A DNA stretch of 64,000 bases, from the NCBI GenBank assembly GCA_026706385.1, contig JAPOYV010000046.1:1-64000 (forward strand). Reading direction: 5' to 3'. Both the position numbers and the translations under genes were made by a program. The stretch's first letter is position 1; each line of letters begins with the position of its first letter. Origin of the DNA: Gammaproteobacteria bacterium (GTDB lineage Bacteria > Pseudomonadota > Gammaproteobacteria > Pseudomonadales > Azotimanducaceae). This document shows, piece by piece, positions 16,122 to 26,081 of the stretch. The notes under the pieces are model-generated. The model was not told the origin of the DNA and searched no databases. It saw nothing but the letters and a program-made list of their open reading frames with translations.

Positions 16122-19100
16122 TCACCCCAGCGCCACGCGAGCGTTCCGGAACAAGCGCAGCCACGGGCCGTCCTCGCCCCACGACGCGTCGACCCACGAG
16201 TTCTGCACGGCGCGGAAGACGCGCTCCGGGTGGGGCATCAGGATCAGCACGCGCCCGTCCGCGGCCAGCACGCCGGCCAGGCCGCGCACGGACCCGTTGG
16301 GGTTCTTGGGATAGGACTCCGTGGGCTCGCCGGCCGCATCGACGTACTGCAGGGCGACCGAACCACGCGCCGTCAGTTGCGCGAGATGCGTATCCTCGTC
16401 GAACTCCGCACGACCTTCGCCGTGGGCGACGGGCACGGGCAACATCGTGCCCGCCATCCCCACGAGCCAGGGGGAACTCACGTCGTTGATCCGCGTCTGC
16501 ACGGTGCGCGCCTCGAACCGCTCCGAGCGGTTGCCGACGAACCGCGGCCAGCACTCTGCGCCCGGCACCAGGCCCTTCAGTTCAGCGATCATCTGGCAAC
16601 CGTTGCAGACGCCGAGGGTCAACGTGTCGCGGGAAAGGAACGTCGCGAAGGCGTCGCGAAGGCGCGGCGCGAACAGGATCGACTTCGCCCAGCCGCCGCC
16701 GCCGCCGAGCACGTCCCCGTAGGAGAAGCCGCCGCACGCCGCCAAGGCCTGGAAGCCGCCAAGCTCGTCCGGGGCGGCGAACAGGTCCGACATGTGCACG
16801 TCAACGGCCTCGAAACCGGCGCCGTCGAAAGCCGCGGCCATCTCCACCTGGCCGTTGACGCCTTGCTCGCGAAGGATGGCGATGCGTGGTCGTATGCCCG
16901 TTGCGATGTACGGGGCCGCGATGTCGTCCGCCGGATCGTAGGATGCTGCGAACGTCAAACCCCCGTCCCGTTCTTCGATCGCAGCGAATTCCGCGTCAGC
17001 GCAAGCCGGGTCGTCCCGCCGCCGCTGCATCGCGTAGCTGGTCGTCGCCCAGGTTCGTTCGAGATCCCCGCGTGTCGATTCGAGGAGTTCGCCCCTCGCG
17101 TTCGCGACGACGATGCGGCCGTCGCGACGAGGGGTCGCCACACGTGTGCAGCGAACGCCCAACCGCGCCGCCAACGCGGCGGCCGCTTCGGCATGTTCAT
17201 CCGCGAGCCCCACGACGAAGCCGACCTCCTCCGCGAAGAGGCCGGCCAACGCGTCCTCCTCCGCCACGATATCGAGGCCCGAGCGGGTCGCGATCGCCAT
17301 CTCCAATAGCGCCACCAGCAGCCCGCCGTCCGAGCGGTCGTGGTAGCACGTCGGCCAGCCGTGCTCGTGCAAGCGGGACGCGAACTCGAGCAGGGCCTTG
17401 AGCCCTTTGGCGTCGTCCACGTCCGGCGGCTCATCGCCAAGGGCGCCGAAACACTGGGCCAGCGCGCTCGCCCCTAGACGACGGCGGGCAAACGCAGGTT
17501 CCGCGAGGTAAAGCCCTTGAGTGGTGGGCCGCATGAACGGATCGAGCGTTCGTCGCACATCGGCCACCGGCGCGAATGCGCTGACGTTGAGAGTCACCGG
17601 GGAGACCACCGTGTTGCCGTCCCAATCGGTTCGCATGGAAAGACTGTCCTTGCCCACCGGAATGGCGATGCCGAGCGCCGGACAAAGCTCCTCGCCCACC
17701 GCGCGTACAGCCTCGTACAACGCCTGATCCTCGCCCGGGTGCCCGGCGGCCGCCATCCAGTTCGCCGACAAGACCGTCCGCGCGAGGCTGACGACAGGGG
17801 CCGCTGCGAGGTTGGTCAGCGCTTCGGCGACGGCCAGCCGGGCCGCCGCCGCAGGATTGGTCACCGCAACGGGCGACCGCTCGCCCATGGCCATCGCCTC
17901 GCCGGCATAGCCGTCGTAGTCCGCCAGCGTGACCGCCACGTCGGCAACGGGCACTTGGTACGGGCCGACCATCTGGTCGCGCGCCACGAGTCCCGTGATG
18001 CTCCGGTCGCCGATGGTGACCAGGAACTTCTTGCTGGCCACGGCCGGCAGGCGCAGTACGCGATCGATTGCCTCCGCGAGATCGATCTCGCCGTACTCGA
18101 ACGGCGCCGAAGGGCGCTCGGTCGGACTGAAATGCCGGTGCATTCTTGGCGGCTTGCCGAAAAGCGTCGACAGCGGCATGTCCACCGGGGTTTCATGCCG
18201 CTGCGAATCGGCAACCAGGAGCCGCGGCTCCGCCGTCGCCTCGCCGACGACCGCGTACGGACACCGTTCGCGAGTACAGATCGCCTCGAAAACGGCCATC
18301 CGCTCGCGGGCGACAGCCAGGACATAGCGCTCCTGGGCTTCGTTGCACCAGATCTCCATTGGCGACATGCCGGGATCGGCGCTCGGCACTGCGCGGATGT
18401 CGAAGCGCCCGCCGACCCCGGCGTCGTTGACCAACTCCGGCAGCGCATTGGACAAGCCACCGGCCCCGACGTCGTGGACGAGGCGGATCGGATTGTCGGT
18501 CTCCAAGGCGCAGCAGCGGTCGATCACCTCCTGGCAGCGGCGCTGCATCTCCGCGTTGTCGCGCTGCACCGACGCGAAGTCCAATTCGGAGTCGCTGGCA
18601 CCCGAGGCCATGCTCGACGCCGCCCCGCCGCCCAAGCCAATCAGCATGGCCGGGCCGCCGAGAACCACCAGCCGCGCACCGGGAGGCACGGGCGATGCAT
18701 CCACATGCTCGGCGACGATGCTGCCGACGCCGCCGGCGATCATCACGGGCTTGTGATAGCCCCACGTCTCTCCCAGTACCGAACCCTTTGCCTCGAACGT
18801 CCTGAAGTAGCCCGTGAGGCAGGGGCGGCCGAACTCGTTGTTGAAGGCCGCGGCGCCGATCGGCGCTTGCAGCATGATGTCGGCGGCCCACGCGATCCTG
18901 TCCGGCTTCCCCACCCCGGTTGCCCAGGGTTCCGGCCGCTCACCGAGGTTGAGGTGGCTGGTGGTGAATCCGACCAGGCCCGCCTTCGGCTTCGAACCGC
19001 GCCCGACTGCTCCCTCGTCGCGAATCTCGCCGCCCGAGCCGGTCGCCGCCCCGGGATACGGCGCGATGGCCGTCGGGTGATTGTGCGTCTCCACCTTCAT

Positions 19101-19976
19101 CAGGACGTGCAAGGCACCTCGACGGCGCCGGTAGACCCGGTCCTGATTCGGCGTCAGGCGGGACGCCGTGTGACCCTGGACGACGGCGGCATTGTCCGCG
19201 TAGGCGGACAGGATGCCCTCGCCGTTGGTCCGCTGATAGGTGTTGCGGATCATGCCGAACAAGGACTTCGACTGCGCCTCGACGCCGATCGTCCAGTCGG
19301 CATTGAAGATCTTGTGCCGGCAATGCTCGGAGTTGGCCTGCGCGAACATCATCAACTCGACGTCCGTGGGATCGCGGCCAAGGTCGCGATAAGCCAAGGC
19401 GAGGTAGTCGATCTCGTCCTCGGACAGCGCGAGGCCGAGGCGCACGTTCGCCTCTGCAAGGGCTCTTGGGGCGTCGCGGCCCAAGCTGACGACCCGCAAC
19501 GGACGGGGCGTGGCTTCCGCCGCCAGCACGCTGAAGTCCTCGTCGAAGAGCACCGCCTCGGTCATGCGGTCATGGAGTTCGGCGGCAACCGCGGGGCGCA
19601 AAGTCGGCGGACACGTCCCGGACACGTACCAACGCACGCCGCGCTCGACGCGAACCACCGCCGCCAGGCCGCAGCGAGCGAAGATGTCCGTCGCCTTGCT
19701 CGACCACGGCGAAATGGTGCCCGGGCGCGGGATCACCGTGCAAAACGGCTCGCCGACGCGGTTCGGCAGTTCGCGTCGGGGTCCATACGCCAAAAGGGCA
19801 TTCACAATGCGCTGGTCGGGCTCGTCCAACGCGCCGGCCAACAACAGGAAGTGCACGAACTCGGCGAAAACGCCGTCGATTCCCGGGGCGATCGCAGAGA
19901 CTTCCGCGTGCTTTGCGCCGAGCCGGGCCGCCGAGAACGCGGGCGGGCCGGTGAGTATCTCGACGACGGGGGTCAT
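16122..19976 (-). CDS. purL: Phosphoribosylformylglycinamidine synthase, single chain
   Basis: 1284 aa from ATG 19976, the large single-chain form of beta- and gammaproteobacteria. Converts FGAR to FGAM using ATP and glutamine in step four of purine synthesis. Order: N-terminal domain, linker, two AIRS-type synthetase halves ([20 protein letters not shown]; later [11 protein letters not shown]), and a C-terminal glutamine amidotransferase with nucleophile in GVCNGCQM and [15 protein letters not shown]. The very long frame on the opposite strand (17517-20144) is a GC-driven shadow. Ends tail-to-tail with the Nudix gene. Confidence 0.97.
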   Translation of the reverse strand: MTPVVEILTGPPAFSAARLGAKHAEVSAIAPGIDGVFAEFVHFLLLAGALDEPDQRIVNALLAYGPRRELPNRVGEPFCTVIPRPGTISPWSSKATDIFARCGLAAVVRVERGVRWYVSGTCPPTLRPAVAAELHDRMTEAVLFDEDFSVLAAEATPRPLRVVSLGRDAPRALAEANVRLGLALSEDEIDYLALAYRDLGRDPTDVELMMFAQANSEHCRHKIFNADWTIGVEAQSKSLFGMIRNTYQRTNGEGILSAYADNAAVVQGHTASRLTPNQDRVYRRRRGALHVLMKVETHNHPTAIAPYPGAATGSGGEIRDEGAVGRGSKPKAGLVGFTTSHLNLGERPEPWATGVGKPDRIAWAADIMLQAPIGAAAFNNEFGRPCLTGYFRTFEAKGSVLGETWGYHKPVMIAGGVGSIVAEHVDASPVPPGARLVVLGGPAMLIGLGGGAASSMASGASDSELDFASVQRDNAEMQRRCQEVIDRCCALETDNPIRLVHDVGAGGLSNALPELVNDAGVGGRFDIRAVPSADPGMSPMEIWCNEAQERYVLAVARERMAVFEAICTRERCPYAVVGEATAEPRLLVADSQRHETPVDMPLSTLFGKPPRMHRHFSPTERPSAPFEYGEIDLAEAIDRVLRLPAVASKKFLVTIGDRSITGLVARDQMVGPYQVPVADVAVTLADYDGYAGEAMAMGERSPVAVTNPAAAARLAVAEALTNLAAAPVVSLARTVLSANWMAAAGHPGEDQALYEAVRAVGEELCPALGIAIPVGKDSLSMRTDWDGNTVVSPVTLNVSAFAPVADVRRTLDPFMRPTTQGLYLAEPAFARRRLGASALAQCFGALGDEPPDVDDAKGLKALLEFASRLHEHGWPTCYHDRSDGGLLVALLEMAIATRSGLDIVAEEDALAGLFAEEVGFVVGLADEHAEAAAALAARLGVRCTRVATPRRDGRIVVANARGELLESTRGDLERTWATTSYAMQRRRDDPACADAEFAAIEERDGGLTFAASYDPADDIAAPYIATGIRPRIAILREQGVNGQVEMAAAFDGAGFEAVDVHMSDLFAAPDELGGFQALAACGGFSYGDVLGGGGGWAKSILFAPRLRDAFATFLSRDTLTLGVCNGCQMIAELKGLVPGAECWPRFVGNRSERFEARTVQTRINDVSSPWLVGMAGTMLPVPVAHGEGRAEFDEDTHLAQLTARGSVALQYVDAAGEPTESYPKNPNGSVRGLAGVLAADGRVLILMPHPERVFRAVQNSWVDASWGEDGPWLRLFRNARVALG

Positions 19977-20140
19977 GAGGGCGCGCATTATACGAGACGC
20001 GAGTTCTCCCGGGACGTCGCCGAGGTCACCGAGCCGCAAACTACCCTTGTTTCGCCGAGGAGGGACCGCCTCGCCAAGTCACGACGGGAACACCTCCCAT
20101 CGGCGTATGATCGAAAGAGGTCAGCCGAGAGGAGTCACCC

Positions 20141-20725
20141 ATGAACCGACGCAAGGTACTCCAATCCGTCGTCTCCGCCGGCGTCCTGGCCAGCGTGCCG
20201 GGGGCCGCCGCCGAAGAGCGTCCCAAAACGCCGAGCGACTTCACCGGACCGTTCTATCCGCGCGGACCCCGCATCGGCGCAAGCGACTTGATCGTCGGCG
20301 AACCCGAGGCCGACGTGCTGCACCTGCGGGGACTCGTCCTGGCACCCGACGGCAGCCCCCGTCCCGGCGTCCTTGTCGACATCTGGCAGGCCGATCCCAA
20401 CGGCCGTTACAAGCACCCGCGCGACAGCGGCCAGGACAGCCTCATGGAAAGGTTCCTCTACTGGGGCGAGGCCACCGCCGACGCCGCCGCGCGGTTCCAG
20501 TTCCGCACGTACGTCCCCGGCCGCTATGCGGCACGTCCGGCACAGCACATTCACTACAAGGTCTGGGCCGGCGACCGGGAACTGCTGACCAGCCAGATCT
20601 ACTTTGAGGAACTGGGCGGCACCCGGGGACTCGCCCGGTCGGATGCAGCGGCGGCGCTGCAGACAGTGACGCTCGAGTCCGGCGGTGATGGCAGCGTTAC
20701 GGCGGAGATCGAGATCGTGATCTAG
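20141..20725 (+). CDS. Secreted intradiol-dioxygenase-like protein
   Basis: 194 aa. MNRRKVLQSVV is an N-terminal export signal with a twin-arginine-like start, cleavage probably after GAAA (residues 24-27). The core has GPFYPRGPR, LVDIWQADPNGRYKHP and YVPGRY...PAQHIHYKVW, which supply the two Tyr and two His ligands of the non-haem Fe(III) centre of intradiol (catechol-type) dioxygenases. Most catabolic enzymes of the family are cytoplasmic, so this exported, short version probably acts on an unidentified substrate. GAGAGGAG precedes the ATG. No other aromatic-degradation genes are nearby. Confidence 0.85.
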   Translation: MNRRKVLQSVVSAGVLASVPGAAAEERPKTPSDFTGPFYPRGPRIGASDLIVGEPEADVLHLRGLVLAPDGSPRPGVLVDIWQADPNGRYKHPRDSGQDSLMERFLYWGEATADAAARFQFRTYVPGRYAARPAQHIHYKVWAGDRELLTSQIYFEELGGTRGLARSDAAAALQTVTLESGGDGSVTAEIEIVI

Positions 20726-21337
20726 GTGCTTGTGTGTCCACGACGTAGGGCCGGAACCGCCGCACCTCAGGCGAGCGCCTAGCACATACGTAACCTATTG
20801 ATTATATGGACATTATAATCTGTGCTGCACAGTGTCCCACCCCGTTGGCGGCTTCTTTCGTGGGAGTTAGCTCTAGCGCCGCCTGTCGCGCACGCACGAC
20901 AAACTGACTAATCAGTCAGCAAGGTCAGGGTAGATCCTCTGCCTTTGACCCCTTTGGGAGCCCCCGAGGTGTTTCTCTCCGATGGTGCTTGCCTGTTCTG
21001 TGCCATGGCGAACGCGGCTTCTCCCTCTGGCGGCGGGTGATGCGAGGCACGTCGACTGCGGGACGGAGAAGCAAACGGTCAAGTTCGCCCGGGAACGCGT
21101 TCGCCTCCGCCATGCCCGTGATCCGCCCCGCGCAAGCTCTCGCGAGACGCCAGAGCGTCAACTCGCCTACCGGAGCCCACGCGTCCCTGATCGACGGGTC
21201 GTGTATGAGCATGCGGCCCTGAGAGCGGTTCTCGTCACGGCACAGTTCTGCGGGCACAGACGTGCCATGGTTTCAGCCGTTAGACAATCAAGGTGCTGCT
21301 ATGCTGAGCCTTTTCGGTCATCCGCAGGAACCACGCA
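20726..21337. other. 612-bp intergenic stretch with AT-rich island
   Basis: No supportable gene. 20791-20822 is an AT-rich island in a GC-rich background, with TATAAT readable on both strands (20814-20819 plus; minus at 20809-20804 region). CTGACT-AATC-AGTCAG (20904-20919) is a palindrome with 6-bp arms, the size of a dimeric-repressor site. A 110-codon minus-strand frame (20925-21257) has no recognisable domain and I do not call it. Confidence 0.5.
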
Positions 21338-22748
21338 ATGGGCTTCCGAATCATCGTTGCACTCATGCCCATCTTGGCCACGATAGGCACGCTGGCTCAA
21401 GACGATCACGGCGACGAGCCGGTTTCGGCCACTCTACTTCCCATTGGCGGCACGCTTCCCGGCCAGATCGACAGTTCGCGCGACGTGGACGCGTTCCGCG
21501 TGGACTTGCCCGGTGTGGTGGCCATAGAGGCGCGTACCACTGGCCAGACGGACACGAGCGGAGAACTGCTGGACTACACTGGCAGCTCGATTGGTGGCGG
21601 ATGAGGACGCAGGGCCGGGAGACAATTTCTCAGTGGTCTCGGAAGACTTGGCCCCCGGCGCGTACTACGTGCTGGTGAGCGGCGAGCCCGGCCCCTATGC
21701 CGTCAACGTCCGTCTCGCGGATGCCTTGGACCACGGGGCTGCTTTCGAGGCATCTACCCTGCTCAAGCTGCACACGGAAGAAGACTTGGCTGGCGTCAGT
21801 CCCCAAGTCCTTCTGGCCACGTCCGGGCGCATCCACCCCGACACCGACGACACCGACACCTTCCGGCTGGACGTGACGGGAGAGGCTGCTGACGTGACGG
21901 TGCGCGCATCGGGCGGCGTTGACACCTATGCCACCCTTTACCGTCCTGACGGCACCGAGTTGGCCTTCAGCGACAACGGCACCGCCAACTTCAACATCAA
22001 CATGCCTTTGGCCGGGGGCATCTACTACGTGGCGGTCAAGGGCCACGGAACCGGGGCCTACAGGGTGCTGGCCTCTGGCAAGCCCACTGACGAAACGCCG
22101 GGGACCACGCTCATGCTACCGGCACCCCGGTTCCATGACGAGACCGCTACCGGATTGAACGTCAGTTGGGATTGGACGTTCGCTCCCTTGGAGCAGGTGT
22201 CGTTCGATTTCCAAGGCCGCATTGAAGGCATGGACATTTGGCCCATCCAGGCTTGCTTCGCACTCGCCAATCCGCGGAACGAGGAATTGCGCGACACGAT
22301 AACCGCGGTCCTTACCCAGTTGGAGCCGGACACGACCTACGAAGCACGCTACCGCTTCCGTGACACGCGAGAGTGCTTTTCGGCTACCGGCCCCGACAGC
22401 CTGTGGTCCGCCATCGGAAGCGGCACCACATTGCCGCCTGACACAACGTCCTCCGACGAATACTGCCGCGACGGCGACACGATCGACGCCGGCAACGAGT
22501 GCAGCCTATACGACACCCCGCTCGTCTTCGAAGCCAGGACGAACGGAACCGGGTGCCTGGTCGGTGGCGGCTTGCTGAGTTGTGCGGGCAATAGGCACAA
22601 CATCCGCGACTCGACCATCAACGGAATACAGGTCACCTTCGTGGCCGAACGGAACGACGATGACAGTTGGACCATCGAGGACGTGGAACCGGAACCGGAA
22701 GACGGTGAGTCGGTGTCGCTGAACGCCCGCAGGGCGGTGCGACAGTGA
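21338..22748 (+). pseudogene. Secreted PPC-domain protein, split by a +1 frameshift
   Basis: MGFRIIVALMPILATIGTLA is a signal peptide. The following DDHGDEPVSATLLPIGGTLPG...DVDAFRVDLPG is a bacterial pre-peptidase C-terminal (PPC)-like domain. The frame stops at 21604 after GSSIGGG. Dropping one G from the GG at 21593-21594 joins it in phase to VADEDAGPGDNF, exactly the expected PPC continuation. That frame then stays open for 385 codons, through a second PPC repeat (about 21810-22080) and a C-terminal region resembling a fibronectin-like module. Function unknown; probably cell-surface or secreted. The disruption may be real or an assembly error. Confidence 0.75.
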
Positions 22749-22796
22749 AGAAGAACGCTGTGAAGACTCGGCGGCGCCGACGGCGGTCGTTGTCGG

Positions 22797-23234
22797 TCAC
22801 GCGGCCTCGCCGACCGTCACGGTGACACGCTTGCCCAACTGGCGTAGCGCGCCGTCCATGGTGCCCGCCCGCGTGGCATGGTCCGGATTGAGCATGCGCC
22901 GCACCTCGCTCTCCGCGACCCCTAGGTTCTTGGCAAGGCGACGTTGCGACATGCCAGTGTGCCGAAACGCCTCGTAAAGCGCCGCCTTTAGCGCAATGGG
23001 CACGGGCGGGACCACTAACCTCCGGCGCCCAGCAGCGCGAGACGGTTCCGGCAGGTCGCGGCCCTCGCGCATCGTGACCGCGATCAACTCCCGAAGCAGG
23101 TCCCGGGCTTCAGCCAATGCTTCGTCCCGGGTTGCCCCGTCTGTGGCTCCCCAACCGAAATCCGGAAACACAACGACGTAACGCCCGTCCTCGTCTCGCT
23201 CGATTTCGGCAGGGTAGTTGTATGTATCAGTCAT
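22797..23234 (-). CDS. hicB: HicB-family antitoxin
   Basis: 145 aa. The N-terminal half (YPAEIERDEDGRYVVVFPDFGWGATDG...EALAEARDLL) is the partly degraded RNase-H fold of HicB. The C-terminal half carries a helix-turn-helix (MSQRRLAKNLGVAESEVRRML, about 93-113) that should bind the operon promoter. Its start overlaps the 3' end of hicA by 8 bp. HicB normally masks the HicA ribonuclease; here the toxin reading frame is broken, so the antitoxin may be an orphan. Confidence 0.88.
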   Translation of the reverse strand: MTDTYNYPAEIERDEDGRYVVVFPDFGWGATDGATRDEALAEARDLLRELIAVTMREGRDLPEPSRAAGRRRLVVPPVPIALKAALYEAFRHTGMSQRRLAKNLGVAESEVRRMLNPDHATRAGTMDGALRQLGKRVTVTVGEAA

Positions 23235-23486
23235 CGGCTAGTCTCTCCCTCCCGCTTACCGCGCCTCTTTCGCCGTAGAAGTCGCCTTTCTCTATCCCCA
23301 AGTCGGCGAGCATCTTGGCCTGCAGTCCCTTGCCAATCTCCTTCTTCCGGTCCTTTAGGTTGTTTTGCGCCCGCCCGCATAAAGAGTCCCGTGCGACCCC
23401 GGTCCCTCCGACGCGACGAAACGCACGTCAAGATCCCGCGCTTTCGCCCACCGGCGGACCCTCGCGATGAACTGGCGACCGTTCAT
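23227..23486 (-). pseudogene. hicA: hicA toxin, frameshifted
   Basis: From ATG 23486 the frame reads MNGRQFIARVRRWAKARD then GSHGTLYAGGRKTT and stops (TAA near 23354). The catalytic His of GSHGTLY is present. In the -1 frame the sequence resumes at once as LKDRKKEIGKGLQAKMLADLG, the expected HicA C-terminus, and ends at 23227, overlapping hicB. One missing base in the ACCT region (about 23356-23361) explains it. The bases around the shift are not a canonical -1 slippery heptamer. Either a dead toxin or a single-base consensus error. Confidence 0.8.
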
Positions 23487-23840
23487 GCGTCTACTACGTC
23501 AGTCCACACCGCCGGCTCCGAAGCATAGTTGCGCGCACTAATGACCGCAACTGAAACGTATGCCCCAAAGTCTGTCGAAAGTCGCGCGAGGTTCTCGCCC
23601 TCAAGTAAAGAAACGAGGCAGTGGATACACGTAAACGTACAAAAAGCTATTTTTAATCAGCAACTTGACATACCCTCCTAAGGCTGAGCCCGGCATCAAA
23701 AACGTGGCGTGGCGCGCATCCGAGTTCGCGCCAGAGCCCATCGAGGACACCCGACGAACAGGGCGACTTGCCCAGGCGACGACGCTGATTGCGTTCTAAC
23801 ACTTGACATCGATCATCGCGAGTTGTGCACAATCACAGCC

Positions 23841-24197
23841 ATGCCGAGCGGAACAGCGCGCACAACCAACCACCCATCGCCCGCGGGACGGAAAAGCCGA
23901 TCCGCCATTACGGATGTCATTGCCAACAGCACAGCGTCGCTGGTGCGCGCGGTCCGGGACGACGCGGTGTTGATCGCATGGCACCTCGGTGCCGCCGCGG
24001 AGATGGTCGCGGCGGTCCATCGCCAACGCATGAGCAACGGGCCGATGTTTGGACTCGGCTCCGATTTCGTCGGCGTCGAGTATGGCAAACGGGCAGTTAA
24101 CGTCTCGCCTAAGGGTGTTGGCGGCTTCATCGACGCGGTGCGGCAAGGTGCCGACCGACCCAGATCCGGCAGGGGAACTCCTCCCGTCCCTAAGTGA
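23841..24197 (+). CDS. Hypothetical protein
   Basis: 118 codons from ATG 23841. Not recognised. A TTGACA (23803-23808) with a possible CACAAT 19 bp later lies just upstream, and the wobble positions are GC-rich as in neighbouring real genes. The central part (ITDVIANSTASLVRAV...LIAWHLGAAAEMVAAVH) is helix-like, with no signal peptide or motif. It could be a fragment of a decayed gene, as several neighbours are broken. The rest of 23487-24252 shows only an AT-rich patch with another TTGACA at 23665. Confidence 0.3.
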   Translation: MPSGTARTTNHPSPAGRKSRSAITDVIANSTASLVRAVRDDAVLIAWHLGAAAEMVAAVHRQRMSNGPMFGLGSDFVGVEYGKRAVNVSPKGVGGFIDAVRQGADRPRSGRGTPPVPK

Positions 24198-24252
24198 CAG
24201 TCACATGAAGGGTGTTTTGCAGTTACCGCCCTCCACCGGGCCGCTTCAGGTG

Positions 24253-25359
24253 ATGGCCACAGCCGTCGGCAGGACTTGCGCGGCAGGACACCTGCCAATT
24301 GCGTTGCTCCTTTTCGCCTGCCTTGCGCAGTTCGCCGCAAACGGCGCATCCCACACGAGCAGTCGACCGAGCGACGCCCCCATCTTCAACGACGCCCACT
24401 TCCACCTCACGAACTACGTGCAACGGGGCATCACCGCCCGCCAGTACTTCGAGATGGTGGGCGACCGGGTGGGTCGCGTCGCCATGTTCGGCATTCCCCT
24501 GCAGCAGAAGTGGGACTACTTCGTCTCCGGCGAACGGGCGCCCGACTACTACCTGCTGTCCGACGCGGCGCTCTACTACTACTCGTTCGTCGACGCCGCA
24601 ATCGCCATGGAGTACCTGTCGCTGAGCGATCCCCTGAAAGCCCGCGTCGATCCGATGATCACGGGCTTCAACCCGACGGACATGTTCGCCGCCGAACACA
24701 TCCGCCGGGTGCTGCTTGCGTTCCCCGGCGTGTTCTCGGGAATCGGCGAGTTCAGCGTGCACAAGGAGTTCGTGTCCTCGAAGGTCGCCGGACACACGGC
24801 GAGCCTCCGCAATCCCGCTCTCGGCCGCATCCTCGAAGCGGTGGCCGAGATCGGGCTCGTCGCGATCATCCACTGCGACATCGACCGAGTACGCGAAGGG
24901 CAACGACCGGTCCACTACGACGACCTGCTCCGGCTATTCGCGGCACATCCGGGTGCTTCGGTGATCTGGGCGCACACCGGCCTCGGCCGGTTCGTGCGCC
25001 CGGCAGAACAGCACCTCGCGCTCCTCGACGCATTGCTGAGCGACGCCGCCTACGATCACGTCGCGCTCGACATCTCGTGGGACGAGGTCGCCCGCTACGT
25101 CGTACGCGACCACGAGGCGACCGCAGCTTGGGCCGCGCTGATCGAGAAGCACCCTACGCGTTTTCTGTTCGGCACGGATTCGGTAGCGCCGTTGAACTGG
25201 GATGCCTACGCCAGGACCCACGCCGTCTACCGGCCGCTGTGGGCCCAACTCGACCCGACAACTCGGGCGCAGGTGGAACGGCTCAACTACGAACGGGTTT
25301 TCGACGCTGCGGTTCCTCGGGTCCGGGCCTGGGAGCGGGCCACAGCGGCCGCGCGCTGA
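24253..25359 (+). CDS. Exported amidohydrolase-family metal-dependent hydrolase
   Basis: 368 aa from ATG 24253; ATG 24205 is an alternative. The chosen start leaves an N-terminal signal (hydrophobic LPIALLLFACLAQFAANGA). The mature part is an amidohydrolase TIM barrel: DAHFHLTNY (first metal site), GIGEFSVHKE, IIHCD, WAHTGLGR and FGTDS at the strand ends. The substrate is unknown; the family includes decarboxylases, lactonases and deacetylases. No obvious operon partner. Confidence 0.8.
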   Translation: MATAVGRTCAAGHLPIALLLFACLAQFAANGASHTSSRPSDAPIFNDAHFHLTNYVQRGITARQYFEMVGDRVGRVAMFGIPLQQKWDYFVSGERAPDYYLLSDAALYYYSFVDAAIAMEYLSLSDPLKARVDPMITGFNPTDMFAAEHIRRVLLAFPGVFSGIGEFSVHKEFVSSKVAGHTASLRNPALGRILEAVAEIGLVAIIHCDIDRVREGQRPVHYDDLLRLFAAHPGASVIWAHTGLGRFVRPAEQHLALLDALLSDAAYDHVALDISWDEVARYVVRDHEATAAWAALIEKHPTRFLFGTDSVAPLNWDAYARTHAVYRPLWAQLDPTTRAQVERLNYERVFDAAVPRVRAWERATAAAR

Positions 25360-25512
25360 TCGCGGCCCGCGCACCCGCATGACCACCACGCAATCCGGAT
25401 CGCTGGAGAAAGGTGCGCTCGCGACAGAACTCGTACCCGCGGGGTCGCGGGTGGTTGGGCAACTGTTTCGACCCCAGGCGTGAACGGTGATCAGCGCGGA
25501 CCGGCTGTCCAG

Positions 25513-25662
25513 GGGATCGACGGTCGTCACGCCGGTGTTGCGAAACTCGCCGGTGTCCCGCGACACGATGGACAAACCGCGAGAAGCGGCCGCGCCCGCG
25601 AGGAAGGCATCAGGGACGTGATCGTCGAGCGGCTCGCCGTGGCGGCGCTTGTCCTCCATCAT
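25513..25662 (-). pseudogene. 5'-truncated PIN-domain toxin
   Basis: Eight bases after the antitoxin stop begins MMEDKRRHGEPLDDHVPDAF followed by LAGAAASRGLSIVSRD and FRNTGVTTVDP, the final third of a VapC/FitB-like PIN toxin. The first ~85 residues, including the first catalytic Asp, are missing, and the usual stop after the VDPW-like end is also gone, so the frame wanders on antisense to the hydrolase gene. This is the remnant of the toxin paired with the upstream antitoxin. Confidence 0.75.
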
Positions 25663-25670
25663 TCGCCGTC

Positions 25671-25916
25671 CTATTCGGCGAGTGGAAGTGGGCGGTAGCC
25701 GAAACGGGCCGAGGTAGGAAGTTCGACACCGTGCCGCTCTCCGAAGTGGCGTGCGAAGGCTTCCGAGGGCTTGGGCCAATCCTCGGTCTTAGTGCGTTTC
25801 TCGTGGATCAGGCGGCGGACGAACTCTTCCATAGACACCCCGACATGGCGTGCTTCGCGCCGCAACCAAGACGTGTCGGCGGGATCTATGTCCCTGACGG
25901 TGAGACTTGTACTCAT
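25671..25916 (-). CDS. FitA/VapB-like antitoxin, probably orphan
   Basis: 81 aa from ATG 25916. MSTSLTVRDIDPADTSWLRREARHVGVSMEEFVRRLI is the ribbon-helix-helix of FitA-type antitoxins. The C-terminal half would wrap the PIN toxin. The downstream toxin survives only as a C-terminal stub, so the antitoxin may persist as a DNA-binding regulator or to counter a related toxin elsewhere. Confidence 0.85.
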   Translation of the reverse strand: MSTSLTVRDIDPADTSWLRREARHVGVSMEEFVRRLIHEKRTKTEDWPKPSEAFARHFGERHGVELPTSARFGYRPLPLAE

Positions 25917-26081
25917 GGCGTTGCCTCCGAATCTGGGCGGGCATCCGATCGACGGAGCCCGCGACAGCAAAACACGCTATCAGGCGACGAAGAGCAAAGC
26001 TCGTTGCGCAGTTCGCGCATTGGATCAGACATGGGTGTAGCTCGGTTGCGTAACGCGCCTCGCCACGCGCCATCACCCGCC

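Noticed and set aside
17517-20144. 875-codon plus-strand frame
   Set aside because: Entirely antisense to purL, Arg/Asp/Gly-rich shadow.
20925-21257. 110-codon minus-strand frame
   Set aside because: No ribosome-binding site, no recognisable domain, and the AT-rich promoter-like island is not placed to serve it.
23350-23365. Programmed -1 frameshift in hicA
   Set aside because: The bases before the stop do not form an X-XXY-YYZ slippery heptamer and HicA families are not known to use frameshifting; a one-base deletion is simpler.
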